A stretch of 47,803 nucleotides of DNA from JBOGEN01 sp050743265 (GTDB lineage Bacteria; Actinomycetota; Actinomycetes; JBOGEN01). The notes below the pieces were generated by a model. The model was not told where the DNA came from and made no database searches. It worked only from the letters and a program-made list of their open reading frames with translations. This document shows positions 9,566-18,923 of this stretch, one piece after another. The stretch spans positions 1-47,803 of the forward strand of contig JBOGEN010000152.1 in NCBI GenBank assembly GCA_050743265.1. The letters run 5' to 3'. The translations under genes were made by a program, and so were the position numbers. Within the stretch, counting starts at the first letter, position 1; every line of letters begins with the position of its first letter.

Positions 9566-12532
9566 TCAGTCCGCGACGCGCACGGCCACGGCGGGGCGGA
9601 TCCTCGCCGCCCGCCGTGCCGGGGCGACCGTGGCGAGCAGCGAGGCCACGAGGGTGGCCCCCACGGTCAGCGTGATCGGGCCCCAGGCAACGGGAAAGCC
9701 GGCCTCGATGCCGCCGAAGGCCGCGCTGTTGCGGTAGAGCAGGTACGCGGTGACGACGGAGAGGACCGTACCGAGCAGCACGCCCTCGATGGCGACGAAC
9801 GTGCTCTCGGTGAGGAACGACCGCTGGATCGTGCTCGCCCTGAACCCGAGGGCCCGCAGGATGCCGATGGTGCGCCGGCGCTCCCGTACCGCCCGCACCA
9901 TGACGACGCCGAGCCCGGTGATCCCGACCACAAGCCCGAGCGCGAGGAAGCCCTCCATCAGCCGGAAGAAGCTCTGGGTGGCGGCGAAGTTGGTCCTCAC
10001 CGCCTCCCGGATCTCGGTGGCGACGAGCCCCGAAGTGAGGAAGCGCCCCTGCAGGTCGGCGGCCAGGCTGGCGTCCGGCACGGCGCCGGTGGTCCGCAGC
10101 AGCGCGCTCGACGTGGTGGCGCCGTCGCCGAACTGGTCGCTCACCGAGAACGGGCTGGCGAGCGCCGGGTAGGTGTAGCCGACGCCTCCCATGCCGTAGA
10201 ACGCCTGGGCGTCAGACATGACCGCGGCGATGGTGCGGGTGACCGACCGCCCGGTGCGCTGGTCGGTGATCGTCAGGCTGTCTCCGGGAGCGTACGCCTC
10301 CTCCGCCGGGCCGCCGGTGGCCCCGAAGAAGCCGTCCACCACGACGTACCGGGGGTCGTCGAGCACCTCCTGCCACACCTCGGCGTCGGTGTCGCCGAGC
10401 CGGGCCAGCCGCTTGTCGAGCGCGAACCCTCCGCGGGCGAACGAGTCCGGGACACCGACGACGGTCGTGGGCAGCGGGTCGTCCGTCCTGCCCCCGGGGT
10501 CCTTCGCCACCGCCGTGGCCGTGAGCAACGGGTCGACCTCGGAGATCTGGTCGGCCAGACCCGCAGAGCGCAGCGAGCCCTCCGGGTCGCCGATCGGCGC
10601 GGTCGAGTTGTAGTCCGCGCGCAGGGCGTAGCCGCCCGACCCGTCGGCCACCGCCTGGTCCACCCCGCGTTCGATGACCGCGCCGATCTCGATGATGAGG
10701 ACGAGCGTGAAGACGACGAGGCTGTACATGACGAGAGTCGCGCCGGTGCGGAACCGCCGCGCCGTCGGGTACGCGACCGCGAGCCGGCGGGCGAGTCCCG
10801 CCTCGGACGACCGCTCCACGAACCGGCGGAACGGCCGGATCACCCACTGCTGGTTCTCGCCGACGAGGAAGACGGCCGAGAACGTGAGCAGCACGCCCAG
10901 CACCACGTACGTGGCGGTCGAGGAGTCGTCGAACACGTCCGGGCGGACGACTGGCGCGAGCAGCGCCCACAGCAGGATCGCCAGCGGCACACCGGTCAGC
11001 ACCGTGTGCCGGGGCAGCAGGCGCAGCAGCAGCGGCACGAGGCACAGCAGCGCGAGGGACGGCAGCAGGTAGACGGTGAAGCCGGCACTGCTCGCGAGCG
11101 CGGGGACCGAGGCCGCACCGAACACCGCGGCACCGACCGTGGACGCCGCGACCAGCCCCCGGCGGGGCGGCCGTCCGGACGCGGTGTCCAGGTCGCGGAT
11201 CGCGGCGATGATGTTGACCCGGCTGATGCGCACGCTCGTGACCAGCACGGTCACGAACGCGATGAGGAACCCCAGGGCCGCGCCGTTCACCAGGCTCACC
11301 GGGGTCACCGCGAACGTGAGGTCGCCGAGCGCGGCCTCTCCGCTGGCTTCGGCGTAGCTGTTGAAGATGCGTTGGGCCACCTCGACGACCGCGCGGCCCA
11401 CGCCGATGCCCAGGACGGCCCCCGCTGCCACTGCCAGGGCGGCGTACACGGAGCCCTCGAGCACGAACGCGAGAACCAGCCGGCTGCGCTTCATCCCGAC
11501 CGCACGCAGCATGCCCAGCTGCGACTTCCGCTCCTCTGCGAGCATCACGAAGATGTTCACGAGCAGCATGACCCCGGCGATGATGCTGAAGCTCCCGATG
11601 AACAGGAACAGCGAGCCCAGGGAGTCCGCGGTCTGCGTCGCCTCGCGGAGCACCTCCTCCTTCGGGGTGTCCACGGATGCTCCGTTGCCGACGAGCGGGC
11701 CGAGCACGTCGGAGATCTTCCGCTCCACCCGGTCCGTGAGCTGCTCGCCCGACTCGACCCCACCGCGGTTCGAGACCACGGTCACCGACTCCGGCTCGAC
11801 GGAGGTGTCCGAGTTGAGCGCGGCGGCGTCCAGTGTCCCGGGGAACACGAACGCGTTGCGGTTGACGTTCGACCCGAGGCCCAGCCCCGCAAGACCTCGG
11901 GTCGGAACGACACTCACCACGCGAAGTGGGAGTCTCTGGTCGTACACGTGCACCGCCACGGTGTCCCCGCGGCGCACGCCGAGGGAGGTGGCCAGCTCGT
12001 CGTTGACGACCACCTCGTCCGGCCCTGGGTTCGGCCCGGTGAGTCCCGAGCCCTCGTCCTGGCCGGCCGCGCCGAACTGGGCGGCGGCGTCGAGGTCGGT
12101 CTCCCAGACGAGCGCGCGCGGTTCGGCGACCCGGCGGTTCCCCTCCTCGTGGACGGCGGCGGCCGGGGCGACTCGCATCGAGAGCAGACCGTCCACGTCG
12201 GGGTCCCGGGCGAGGCGCGCGGACAACCGAACCGACGCCTCGTCACCGGTGGCGGTCGTGGGCGAGGTGACCTTCTCGTCCACGGGTCCGAGCGTCGTGT
12301 ACGCGACCTCACGGACCGACCGGTCCAGCGAGTCGCCCACGACGAGGCTGCCCACGATGATCGCCGTGCCGAGGACGGACCCGACCACGACGAGTGCCCC
12401 CTCCAGGGGACGGCGCCTGACCTGGCGGCCCGCCAGGCGGCCGAGCACCGGCTGGCGAAGCGCGACGAGCAGCAGGACGCCGAGCGCCACCGCGAGCGCG
12501 GAGACGAGCCACGGCGTCAGGTTGGGGTACAC
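9566..12532 (-). CDS. ABC transporter permease, FtsX/MacB type, two FtsX domains
   Basis: About 988 aa membrane protein with an N-terminal helix, a periplasmic-type domain, an FtsX domain of three helices (around residues 340-480), a central pair of helices, a second extracellular region and a C-terminal FtsX domain ending ARRAARIRPAVAVRVAD. Such permeases work with a LolD-like ATPase in lipoprotein handling, peptide or drug efflux, or envelope signalling; no substrate can be named. I used the GTG at 12532, four bases after the ATPase stop. A GTG at 12571 would overlap the ATPase by about 33 bases; neither has a strong ribosome site. Convergent with the GH65 gene. Confidence 0.88.
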   Translation of the reverse strand: MYPNLTPWLVSALAVALGVLLLVALRQPVLGRLAGRQVRRRPLEGALVVVGSVLGTAIIVGSLVVGDSLDRSVREVAYTTLGPVDEKVTSPTTATGDEASVRLSARLARDPDVDGLLSMRVAPAAAVHEEGNRRVAEPRALVWETDLDAAAQFGAAGQDEGSGLTGPNPGPDEVVVNDELATSLGVRRGDTVAVHVYDQRLPLRVVSVVPTRGLAGLGLGSNVNRNAFVFPGTLDAAALNSDTSVEPESVTVVSNRGGVESGEQLTDRVERKISDVLGPLVGNGASVDTPKEEVLREATQTADSLGSLFLFIGSFSIIAGVMLLVNIFVMLAEERKSQLGMLRAVGMKRSRLVLAFVLEGSVYAALAVAAGAVLGIGVGRAVVEVAQRIFNSYAEASGEAALGDLTFAVTPVSLVNGAALGFLIAFVTVLVTSVRISRVNIIAAIRDLDTASGRPPRRGLVAASTVGAAVFGAASVPALASSAGFTVYLLPSLALLCLVPLLLRLLPRHTVLTGVPLAILLWALLAPVVRPDVFDDSSTATYVVLGVLLTFSAVFLVGENQQWVIRPFRRFVERSSEAGLARRLAVAYPTARRFRTGATLVMYSLVVFTLVLIIEIGAVIERGVDQAVADGSGGYALRADYNSTAPIGDPEGSLRSAGLADQISEVDPLLTATAVAKDPGGRTDDPLPTTVVGVPDSFARGGFALDKRLARLGDTDAEVWQEVLDDPRYVVVDGFFGATGGPAEEAYAPGDSLTITDQRTGRSVTRTIAAVMSDAQAFYGMGGVGYTYPALASPFSVSDQFGDGATTSSALLRTTGAVPDASLAADLQGRFLTSGLVATEIREAVRTNFAATQSFFRLMEGFLALGLVVGITGLGVVMVRAVRERRRTIGILRALGFRASTIQRSFLTESTFVAIEGVLLGTVLSVVTAYLLYRNSAAFGGIEAGFPVAWGPITLTVGATLVASLLATVAPARRAARIRPAVAVRVAD

Positions 12533-12536
12533 GACC

Positions 12537-13331
12537 TCACCCGGCCGAACCGTCGAGGCCGACCTGCGCACCCGGCACGGTCGGGTCCCGGCGGGTCTCG
12601 TCCCCCACGAGGCGCCCGTCCCGCATCCGCACCAGCCGCCCGGCAGCCTCCCCGATGCCCGGGTCGTGCGTGACCAGCACGATCGTCTGGCCCTCCTCGC
12701 TGTTGAGCTGCTCGAGAAGGGCGATGACCTGGGCGGCCATGGCGGTGTCCAGGTTCCCGGTGGGCTCGTCCGCCCACACGATCGCCGGCCGGCCCACCAG
12801 CGCCCTCGCCACGGTCACACGCTGCTGCTCCCCGCCGGACATCGCGTTCGGGCGGTGGTCGGCGCGGTGGGCGAGACCGACGCGGTCGAGCATCTCGACG
12901 GCCCGGCGACGCGCCTCGCGGGCCGGCGTCCCGACCAGCAGCAGGGGCAGCTCGACGTTCTCGGCCGCCGTGAACACCGGGATCAGGTTGAACGACTGGA
13001 AGACGAAGCCCATCGTGCGGGCCCGGTGCTCGGTCCTCTCGGCGTCGGACATCGCGAAGAGGTCGCGACCCTCGACGAGGACGCGGCCGCCGTCGATGTC
13101 GTCCAGGCCCGACAGACAGTTCAAGAGAGTCGTCTTGCCGGAGCCGGACGGGCCCATGACCGCGACCATCTCGCCGCGCCGCACGGTGAGGTCCAGCCCG
13201 TCGAGGGCCTGGACCGAGACGCCCTCCCCGCGGTACGTCTTGCACACGCGCTCCGCGACGAGCAGCGCGTCCCGCGCCTGGGAGCCGCCGGATCGGTCGG
13301 CCCGCTGGGATGCCGTCATCGCAGCGCTCAT
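12537..13331 (-). CDS. ABC transporter ATP-binding protein (LolD/MacB family)
   Basis: ATPase of 264 aa that energises the FtsX-type permease immediately downstream. Motifs in order: Walker A GPSGSGKTTLLN, Q-loop VFQSFNLIPVF, ABC signature MSGGEQQR, Walker B AIVWADEPTGN and the switch His in VLVTHDPG. The ATG of MSAAMTASQR was selected because GAGAGGG lies upstream; the frame stays open a further 88 codons through sequence with no domain similarity. The stop is five bases before the permease start, so the two form one operon. Confidence 0.93.
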   Translation of the reverse strand: MSAAMTASQRADRSGGSQARDALLVAERVCKTYRGEGVSVQALDGLDLTVRRGEMVAVMGPSGSGKTTLLNCLSGLDDIDGGRVLVEGRDLFAMSDAERTEHRARTMGFVFQSFNLIPVFTAAENVELPLLLVGTPAREARRRAVEMLDRVGLAHRADHRPNAMSGGEQQRVTVARALVGRPAIVWADEPTGNLDTAMAAQVIALLEQLNSEEGQTIVLVTHDPGIGEAAGRLVRMRDGRLVGDETRRDPTVPGAQVGLDGSAG

Positions 13332-13396
13332 GGCCGTGTCCCTCTCCGCAGCTGGTCGGGCCACTCCAGCCTCGCCGGAGGTCGAGCTCCTGGGCA

Positions 13397-13410
13397 GGGA
13401 CCAAGGTCCC
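13397..13410. promoter_or_regulatory. Palindrome GGGACC-AA-GGTCCC, DosR/DevR-box-like
   Basis: A perfect 6-base inverted repeat around AA, matching the core of the mycobacterial DosR box (GGGACT-WW-AGTCCC) with one changed base per arm. It lies 66 bases upstream of the ABC ATPase start and 175 bases upstream of the kinase-fusion gene, so either could be the target. The kinase fusion has the same layout as Rv2004c, a DosR regulon member. No DosR homologue is in the window, so the regulator is inferred. Confidence 0.5.
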
Positions 13411-13427
13411 GTCGGGCAGGGGCGGGT

Positions 13428-13443
13428 GTCGCCCAAGGGCGAC
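13428..13443. promoter_or_regulatory. Palindrome GTCGCCC-AA-GGGCGAC
   Basis: A perfect 7-base inverted repeat around AA. Its centre is 32 bases (about three helical turns) from the centre of the GGGACC palindrome, which would put two dimers on the same DNA face. It may be a second site for the same regulator or an unrelated operator. No T-run follows, which argues against a terminator. Confidence 0.4.
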
Positions 13444-13584
13444 CGGCGTCCCCGGACACGCCGGAGGTCCCCACCTGGGGGGCCTCCCGTCCACCAGGCC
13501 ACGGCCAGACGGCTCTCGCCTCGGGACCGGTGACCCCGTGCAATGGACCCGAGGACGTCAGACGCCGTCGTGCAAGGAGGCCAC

Positions 13585-15165
13585 GTGCCCACCACGGAAC
13601 CGACCGGTCCCGTCCGGATGACCCCCGGGCCCCGCTGGGACGAGCCCGGCGAGCCCTACGCGGCGGTCGCCGAGACCCACATCAGTACGGTCGTGTTCAT
13701 CGGGGACCGGGCGTACAAGATCAAGAAGCCGGTGGCCTTCCCGTTCCTCGACCTCACCACGCAGGAGGCGCGGGAGGCGGACTGCGCCCGCGAGGTCGAC
13801 CTCAACCGCCGCCTAGCCCCGGACGTCTACCTCGGTGTGGCGTACCTGACCGCCGGCGGCCAGGCGGTCGGGCACGCCGGCGGGGATCCCGTGTCCGAGG
13901 GCGGAGACGCCGAGCCGGTCGTGGTGATGCGGCGCATGCCCGCCCACCGCCGGCTGTCGACCCTCGTACGGGCCGACGCCGACGTCGCGGACGCGTTGCG
14001 GGACGCCGCCCGGCGCCTCGCCGAGATGCACGCCAAAGTCCCCCCGCTGACGTCGGTTGACCTGGGTGAGCGCATGCGCGAGCTCTGGGACGAGGGGTTC
14101 GACCAGCTCGAGCCGTTCGCCGGCCGGATCCTCGACCGGAACGACCTGTCCGAGGCCAGGCGGCTGGCCCATGAGTACGTCGCGGGCCGGGAGCCGCTGT
14201 TCTCCGACCGGCGCAAGAGCGGCCGGGTCAAGGACGGACACGGCGACCTGCTCGCCGACGACGTGTTCTGCCTGGCGGACGGCGTGCGCATCCTCGACTG
14301 CCTCGAGTTCGACCCCCGGCTGCGTGTCGGCGACGTGCTGGCCGACGTGGGCTTCCTCGCCATGGACCTCGAACGGCTCGGTCGTCCCGGGCTCGCCCGC
14401 GACTTCCTCACGTGGTACGCCGAGTTCGCGGCCGAGACCCACCCCCGCAGCCTCGAGCACCACTACATCGCCTACCGCGCGTTCGTCCGTGCCAAGGTCG
14501 AGTGCCTGCGCGCGGCGCAAGTCGCCACCGACGGCGAGGAGGCGGCGAGCGCTGCGCAGGCGTACCTGCGACTCGTGCTCGACCACCTGCGCGCAGGGCG
14601 TGTCCGTCTCCTGCTGCTCGGCGGGCTTCCTGGCTCCGGCAAGAGCACGCTGGCGGCCGAGCTCGCGGCACGGTCCTCGGACGGCTGGACGCTGCTGCGC
14701 AGCGATGTCGTCCGCAAGGAGCAGGCCTGGCTCGCGCCGACGGACTCCGCGGCGTCCACGTACGGCACGGGCTTGTACGACGCGGCGCACACGGACGCGG
14801 CGTACGGGGAGATGCTGCACCGCGCCGGGGACGCGCTCGAACGAGGGCTCTCGGTGGTCCTCGACGCGTCCTGGACAGACGAGCGTCACCGGCAGCGGGC
14901 GCGAGAGGTCGGACGCTCGCGGCACGCGGCTGTCACCGAGGCACTGGCCGACGCACCTCCCCAGGTGTGCGCGCAGCGCCTCGCCCACCGGAGGACCCAC
15001 GGGTCCGACGCCTCCGACGCGTCGGTCGAGGTGCTCGCACGCATGGCCGCGAGTTCCGACCCCTGGCCCACGGCACGACGCATCCTGACCACCGGCCCGC
15101 TCGACGACAGCGTGGCCGAGCTCCAGCGCGTGGCCCTCCAGCCTGGGGAGGGGAGCAGACCGTGA
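13585..15165 (+). CDS. Bifunctional APH-like kinase / P-loop ATP-binding fusion (Rv2004c type)
   Basis: Protein of 526 aa with two domains. The N-terminal half looks like an aminoglycoside/choline-kinase fold: KIKKPVAFPFLDL early, catalytic-loop-like GHGDLLADDVF near residue 218, and ILDCLEFDPRLR after it. The C-terminal half is a P-loop kinase with Walker A GLPGSGKSTLA near residue 345 and HRRTHGSDASDAS near the end. The family is common in actinobacteria and sits in the DosR dormancy regulon of M. tuberculosis; its substrate is unknown. The GTG start follows AAGGAGG by four bases. Its stop overlaps the DUF1918 start (GTGA). Confidence 0.85.
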   Translation: MPTTEPTGPVRMTPGPRWDEPGEPYAAVAETHISTVVFIGDRAYKIKKPVAFPFLDLTTQEAREADCAREVDLNRRLAPDVYLGVAYLTAGGQAVGHAGGDPVSEGGDAEPVVVMRRMPAHRRLSTLVRADADVADALRDAARRLAEMHAKVPPLTSVDLGERMRELWDEGFDQLEPFAGRILDRNDLSEARRLAHEYVAGREPLFSDRRKSGRVKDGHGDLLADDVFCLADGVRILDCLEFDPRLRVGDVLADVGFLAMDLERLGRPGLARDFLTWYAEFAAETHPRSLEHHYIAYRAFVRAKVECLRAAQVATDGEEAASAAQAYLRLVLDHLRAGRVRLLLLGGLPGSGKSTLAAELAARSSDGWTLLRSDVVRKEQAWLAPTDSAASTYGTGLYDAAHTDAAYGEMLHRAGDALERGLSVVLDASWTDERHRQRAREVGRSRHAAVTEALADAPPQVCAQRLAHRRTHGSDASDASVEVLARMAASSDPWPTARRILTTGPLDDSVAELQRVALQPGEGSRP

Positions 15166-15362
15166 AGGCGTCCGCAGGAGACCGGATCGTGGTCCGCGGC
15201 CGGCAGCGCGACGAGCCGGTGCGCGAGGGCAAGATCCTCGAGGCCGAGGGGGCGCAGGGCGACCCGCCGTACTGGGTGGAATGGTCCGAAGACGGGCACA
15301 TCAGCCTGTTCTTCCCCAGCCCCGACACGTGCGTCGAGCACGACGAGCGCAGGCCCAGGTGA
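15162..15362 (+). CDS. DUF1918 domain-containing small protein
   Basis: A 66-aa protein covering the whole DUF1918 domain: KASAGDRIVVRGRQ, a charged middle, GKILEAEGAQGDPPYWVEW and GHISLFFPSPD. The fold is a small SH3-like barrel and the function is unknown; members are widespread in actinobacteria. A strong GGGGAGGGGAG precedes the GTG, and the start overlaps the upstream gene, so it is translated in the same operon. Nothing in the sequence suggests catalysis. Confidence 0.88.
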   Translation: MKASAGDRIVVRGRQRDEPVREGKILEAEGAQGDPPYWVEWSEDGHISLFFPSPDTCVEHDERRPR

Positions 15363-15453
15363 TGTTGATCTTAAACCGTGACAGCGAGATGGTCGACGTC
15401 CCGATGGTCGCGATGTTGCCGTCCCCGCTGTCGTCTCAGTCCGGAGGAACACC

Positions 15454-17829
15454 ATGAGCGGTACCCCGACGCTGGCGCCGGACGAGTTGGACCGCATCGA
15501 CGCCTACTGGCGCGCGGCCAACTACCTGTCGGTCGGCCAGATCTACCTGCTCGACAACCCACTACTGCGAGAGCCGCTGCTTCCCGAGCACGTCAAGCCG
15601 CGGCTGCTGGGTCACTGGGGCACGACGCCTGGGCTCAACTTCCTCTACGCGCACCTGAACCGGGCCATCGTCGCCCGGGACCTGAACGCGATCTACATCA
15701 CCGGACCGGGTCACGGCGGTCCTGGCCTGGTGGCCAACGCCTACCTGGAGGGCACCTACAGCGAGACCTACCCGCACATCCGTCAGGACGTCGAAGGGTT
15801 GCGCCGGTTGTTCCGGCAGTTCTCGTTCCCGGGCGGGATCCCGAGCCACGTTGCGCCGGAGACGCCCGGATCGATCCACGAAGGAGGCGAACTCGGCTAC
15901 GCGCTCATGCATGCCTGTGGCGCGGCGTTCGACAACCCTGACCTGCTTGTCGCGTGCGTCATCGGCGACGGGGAAGCCGAGACGGGCGCGCTGGCCGCGA
16001 GCTGGCACTCCAACAAGTTCCTCAACCCGGCCCGCGACGGTGCGGTGCTGCCGATCCTCCACCTCAACGGCTACAAGATCGCGAACCCGACCGTGCTGGC
16101 GCGGATCCCACGCGAGGAGCTGGAGGCACTGCTCGTCGGCTACGGCCACAAGCCCTACTTCGTCGAAGGTGACGACCCCGCGAGAATGCACCAGCTCATG
16201 GCCGGCGTGCTCGACGACGTCCTCGACGACATCGCCGCCTTCCAGGCGCAGGCACGCTCGGGAGGCTCGACGGTCGAGCGCCCGCCGTGGCCGATGATTG
16301 TGCTGCGCAGCCCGAAGGGCTGGACCGGCCCGAAGGAGGTCGACGGACTTCCCGTCGAAGGCACCTTTCGCTCGCATCAGGTGCCGCTGTCCGAGACTCG
16401 CACCAACGACGCGCATCGGGAACTGCTGGAGCAATGGATGCGCAGCTATCGTCCCGACGAGCTCTTCGATGACGATGGCGGCCTCGTCGCGGATCTCCGG
16501 GCTCTGCCGCCGTGCCGCGAACGGCGGATGAGCGGCAACCCGCACGCGAACGGCGGTTTGCTGCTGCGCGACCTGGAGATGCCCGACTTCCGGCAGTACG
16601 CCGTCCCGGTGAAGGAGCCCGGGGCCGCGGACGACGAGCCGACGCGCGTGCTGGGCGCGCTGGTCCGTGACGTGATCAGGGCCAACCCCACCGACTTCCG
16701 GCTGATGGGCCCGGACGAGACCGCTTCGAACCGGCTGCAGGTCGTCTTCGAGGCGACCGACCGCGTGTGGCTCGCGGACCACCTGCCGACCGACGACCAC
16801 CTCGGGCCCGGCGGGCGGGTCATGGAGGTGCTGTCCGAACAACTGTGCCAGGGCTGGCTGGAGGGCTATCTGCTCACCGGGCGGCACGGCCTGTTCAACT
16901 GCTACGAAGCCTTCATCCACATCATCGACTCGATGTTCAACCAGCACGCGAAGTGGCTGAAGGTCACCCGCGAGATCCCGTGGCGGCGGCCCATCGCCTC
17001 GTTGAACTACCTGTTGAGCTCACATGTCTGGCGTCAGGACCACAACGGGTTCTCCCACCAGGACCCGGGGTTCATCGACCACGTGGTCAACAAGAAGGCC
17101 GACATCATCCGGGTCTACCTGCCGCCGGACGCCAACACACTGCTGTCGGTCGCGGACCATTGCCTGCGCAGCAAGAACTACGTCAACGTCATCGTGGCCG
17201 GCAAGCAGCTGACCCCCAGCTGGTTGTCGATCGACGACGCAGTCCTGCACTGCACCCGCGGGCTCGGCATCTGGGACTGGGCGGGCAACGACAACGATGG
17301 TGATCCCGACGTGGTGCTCGCCTGTGCCGGCGACGTGCCCACGTTGGAGATCGTTGCTGCCGCGGCCCTGCTCAAGCATCGACTTCCCGAGCTGTCCGTG
17401 CGCGTGGTGAACGTCGTGGACCTGATGCGCTTGCAGCAGGAGGAGGAGCACCCACACGGGCTGTCCGACCGCGAGTTCGACACGATCTTCACTCGGGACA
17501 AGCCGGTGATCTTCGCGTACCACGGCTACCCGTGGCTGATCCACCGGCTGACCTATCGACGCACGAACCACCCGAACCTCCACGTCCGCGGCTACAAGGA
17601 GGAAGGGACGACCACCACTCCGTTCGACATGGTCATGCTCAACGACCTCGACCGGTTCCACCTCGTGATCGACGTGATCGACCGCGTCCCAGGCCTCGGT
17701 TCCAAGGCTGCGCTGTTGCGGCAGGAGATGGTCGAGCAACGGCTCCGGCACCGGGCCTACACCCGTGAACACGGCGAGGACCCGCCCGATGTCCGTGGCT
17801 GGCAAGCACCGGACGACGCGTCAGCATGA
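15454..17829 (+). CDS. xfp: Xylulose-5-phosphate/fructose-6-phosphate phosphoketolase
   Basis: Thiamine-diphosphate enzyme of 791 aa that splits xylulose 5-phosphate or fructose 6-phosphate with phosphate, giving acetyl phosphate plus glyceraldehyde 3-phosphate or erythrose 4-phosphate. Visible signatures are ITGPGHGGPG near residue 88, SIHEGGELGYAL, and the ThDP/Mg motif GDGEAETG followed by HSNKFLNP and HLNGYKIANPT. The C-terminal third contains the conserved YHGYPW and RGYKEEGTTTTPFDM. CGGAGGAAC precedes the ATG. The stop overlaps the ackA start (ATGA), so acetyl phosphate is passed straight to ATP synthesis. Confidence 0.96.
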   Translation: MSGTPTLAPDELDRIDAYWRAANYLSVGQIYLLDNPLLREPLLPEHVKPRLLGHWGTTPGLNFLYAHLNRAIVARDLNAIYITGPGHGGPGLVANAYLEGTYSETYPHIRQDVEGLRRLFRQFSFPGGIPSHVAPETPGSIHEGGELGYALMHACGAAFDNPDLLVACVIGDGEAETGALAASWHSNKFLNPARDGAVLPILHLNGYKIANPTVLARIPREELEALLVGYGHKPYFVEGDDPARMHQLMAGVLDDVLDDIAAFQAQARSGGSTVERPPWPMIVLRSPKGWTGPKEVDGLPVEGTFRSHQVPLSETRTNDAHRELLEQWMRSYRPDELFDDDGGLVADLRALPPCRERRMSGNPHANGGLLLRDLEMPDFRQYAVPVKEPGAADDEPTRVLGALVRDVIRANPTDFRLMGPDETASNRLQVVFEATDRVWLADHLPTDDHLGPGGRVMEVLSEQLCQGWLEGYLLTGRHGLFNCYEAFIHIIDSMFNQHAKWLKVTREIPWRRPIASLNYLLSSHVWRQDHNGFSHQDPGFIDHVVNKKADIIRVYLPPDANTLLSVADHCLRSKNYVNVIVAGKQLTPSWLSIDDAVLHCTRGLGIWDWAGNDNDGDPDVVLACAGDVPTLEIVAAAALLKHRLPELSVRVVNVVDLMRLQQEEEHPHGLSDREFDTIFTRDKPVIFAYHGYPWLIHRLTYRRTNHPNLHVRGYKEEGTTTTPFDMVMLNDLDRFHLVIDVIDRVPGLGSKAALLRQEMVEQRLRHRAYTREHGEDPPDVRGWQAPDDASA

Positions 17830-18923
17830 GCGGCCCGAGGCGTGTCCTGGTCGTCAACGCCGGGTCGAGCAGCCTGAAGCTGCGGGTCCTGGAAGGCCTG
17901 GAAGTCACGGCCACCAGCGACCTGGCCACGGACAAGGACGGCTTCGACCGCGACGGCCTCGCCGACTTCCTGCACGACACCCAGGTCGATGCCGTGGGCC
18001 ACCGGGTGGTGCACGGCGGCACCCGGTTCACGGAACCGACGGGGTTGGACGACGACGTCGTGAAACAGCTGCGGGGTCTCACCGACCTCGCGCCGCTGCA
18101 CCAGCCCAAGTCTCTCGCCGGCATCGACGCCGTCTGCGCCGAGTTGCCCGACGTGCCGGCCGTCGCGTGTTTCGACACGGCCTTTCACTCAACCCTGACG
18201 GAGGCTGCGTCGACATACGCGCTGCCGCTGGACTGGCGGCAGCGCTGGAGCGTGCGCCGCTACGGCTTCCATGGCCTGTCACATGCCTACGCCGCGCGCC
18301 GGGCGGCCGAGATCGTCGGCCGCCCTCCCGGCGAGCTGCGCGTCGTCGTCTGCCATCTGGGTGCCGGCGCATCACTGTGCGCGGTCGACGCCGGCCGCTC
18401 GGTCGACACGACGATGGGTTTCACACCACTCGAGGGTCTCGTCATGGCGACACGGTCCGGGTCGGTCGATCCCGGGCTCGTGCTGTGGCTGCAGGGGCAC
18501 GCCGGCCTTACCGCACACGAGGTCGCTGAGACGTTGGAGCACGACTCCGGACTGCTCGGGCTCGGCGGCAGCAAGGACATGCCGGAGCTGCTCGACCGAG
18601 CCGAGCGCGGCGACGAGCGTGCGCGTCTCGCCATCGACGTCTACGTCCACCGTCTCGTCGCCGGCATCGCCGCGATGACCGCGTCGCTGGGTGGTGTGGA
18701 TGCACTGGTCTTCACCGGAGGCGTGGGTGAGCACGCCCCTGCCATCCGAGAGGCCGCCGCAGAGCGACTGGCATTCCTCGGCGTCCGCGTGGATCCACGC
18801 CGAAACGCGGTGGCAAGCGGTGACGCGGAGATCGGCACACGTGAGACGCCGGTCCGCACGGTGGTTGTCGAGGCACGCGAAGACCTCGAGATCGTTCGAG
18901 GCGTGCGAGCCGTGCTCGGCTAG
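17826..18923 (+). CDS. ackA: Acetate kinase
   Basis: ASKHA-fold kinase of 365 aa that converts acetyl phosphate plus ADP to acetate and ATP. The phosphate-binding start VLVVNAGSSSLKLRVL, HRVVHGG, FDTAFH, RRYGFHGLSH, HLGAGASLCAV, the TMGFTPLEGLVMATR loop and FTGGVGEH are all present in order, so the active site looks intact. It is about 30 residues shorter than the usual ~400, mainly in the N-terminal lobe, as in many phosphoketolase-linked AckA proteins. Translationally coupled to xfp. Its TAG stop shares the tetranucleotide CTAG with the stop of the convergent oxidoreductase. Confidence 0.95.
   Translation: MSGPRRVLVVNAGSSSLKLRVLEGLEVTATSDLATDKDGFDRDGLADFLHDTQVDAVGHRVVHGGTRFTEPTGLDDDVVKQLRGLTDLAPLHQPKSLAGIDAVCAELPDVPAVACFDTAFHSTLTEAASTYALPLDWRQRWSVRRYGFHGLSHAYAARRAAEIVGRPPGELRVVVCHLGAGASLCAVDAGRSVDTTMGFTPLEGLVMATRSGSVDPGLVLWLQGHAGLTAHEVAETLEHDSGLLGLGGSKDMPELLDRAERGDERARLAIDVYVHRLVAGIAAMTASLGGVDALVFTGGVGEHAPAIREAAAERLAFLGVRVDPRRNAVASGDAEIGTRETPVRTVVVEAREDLEIVRGVRAVLG

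Noticed and set aside
9302..12673. 1123-codon plus-strand open frame across the permease gene
   Set aside because: Low-complexity charged translation; the opposite strand encodes a well-formed FtsX-type permease.
15361..15453. TTGATCTTAAACC upstream of xfp as an FNR/Crp site
   Set aside because: Only one half-site (TTGAT) fits; the other arm does not match ATCAA.
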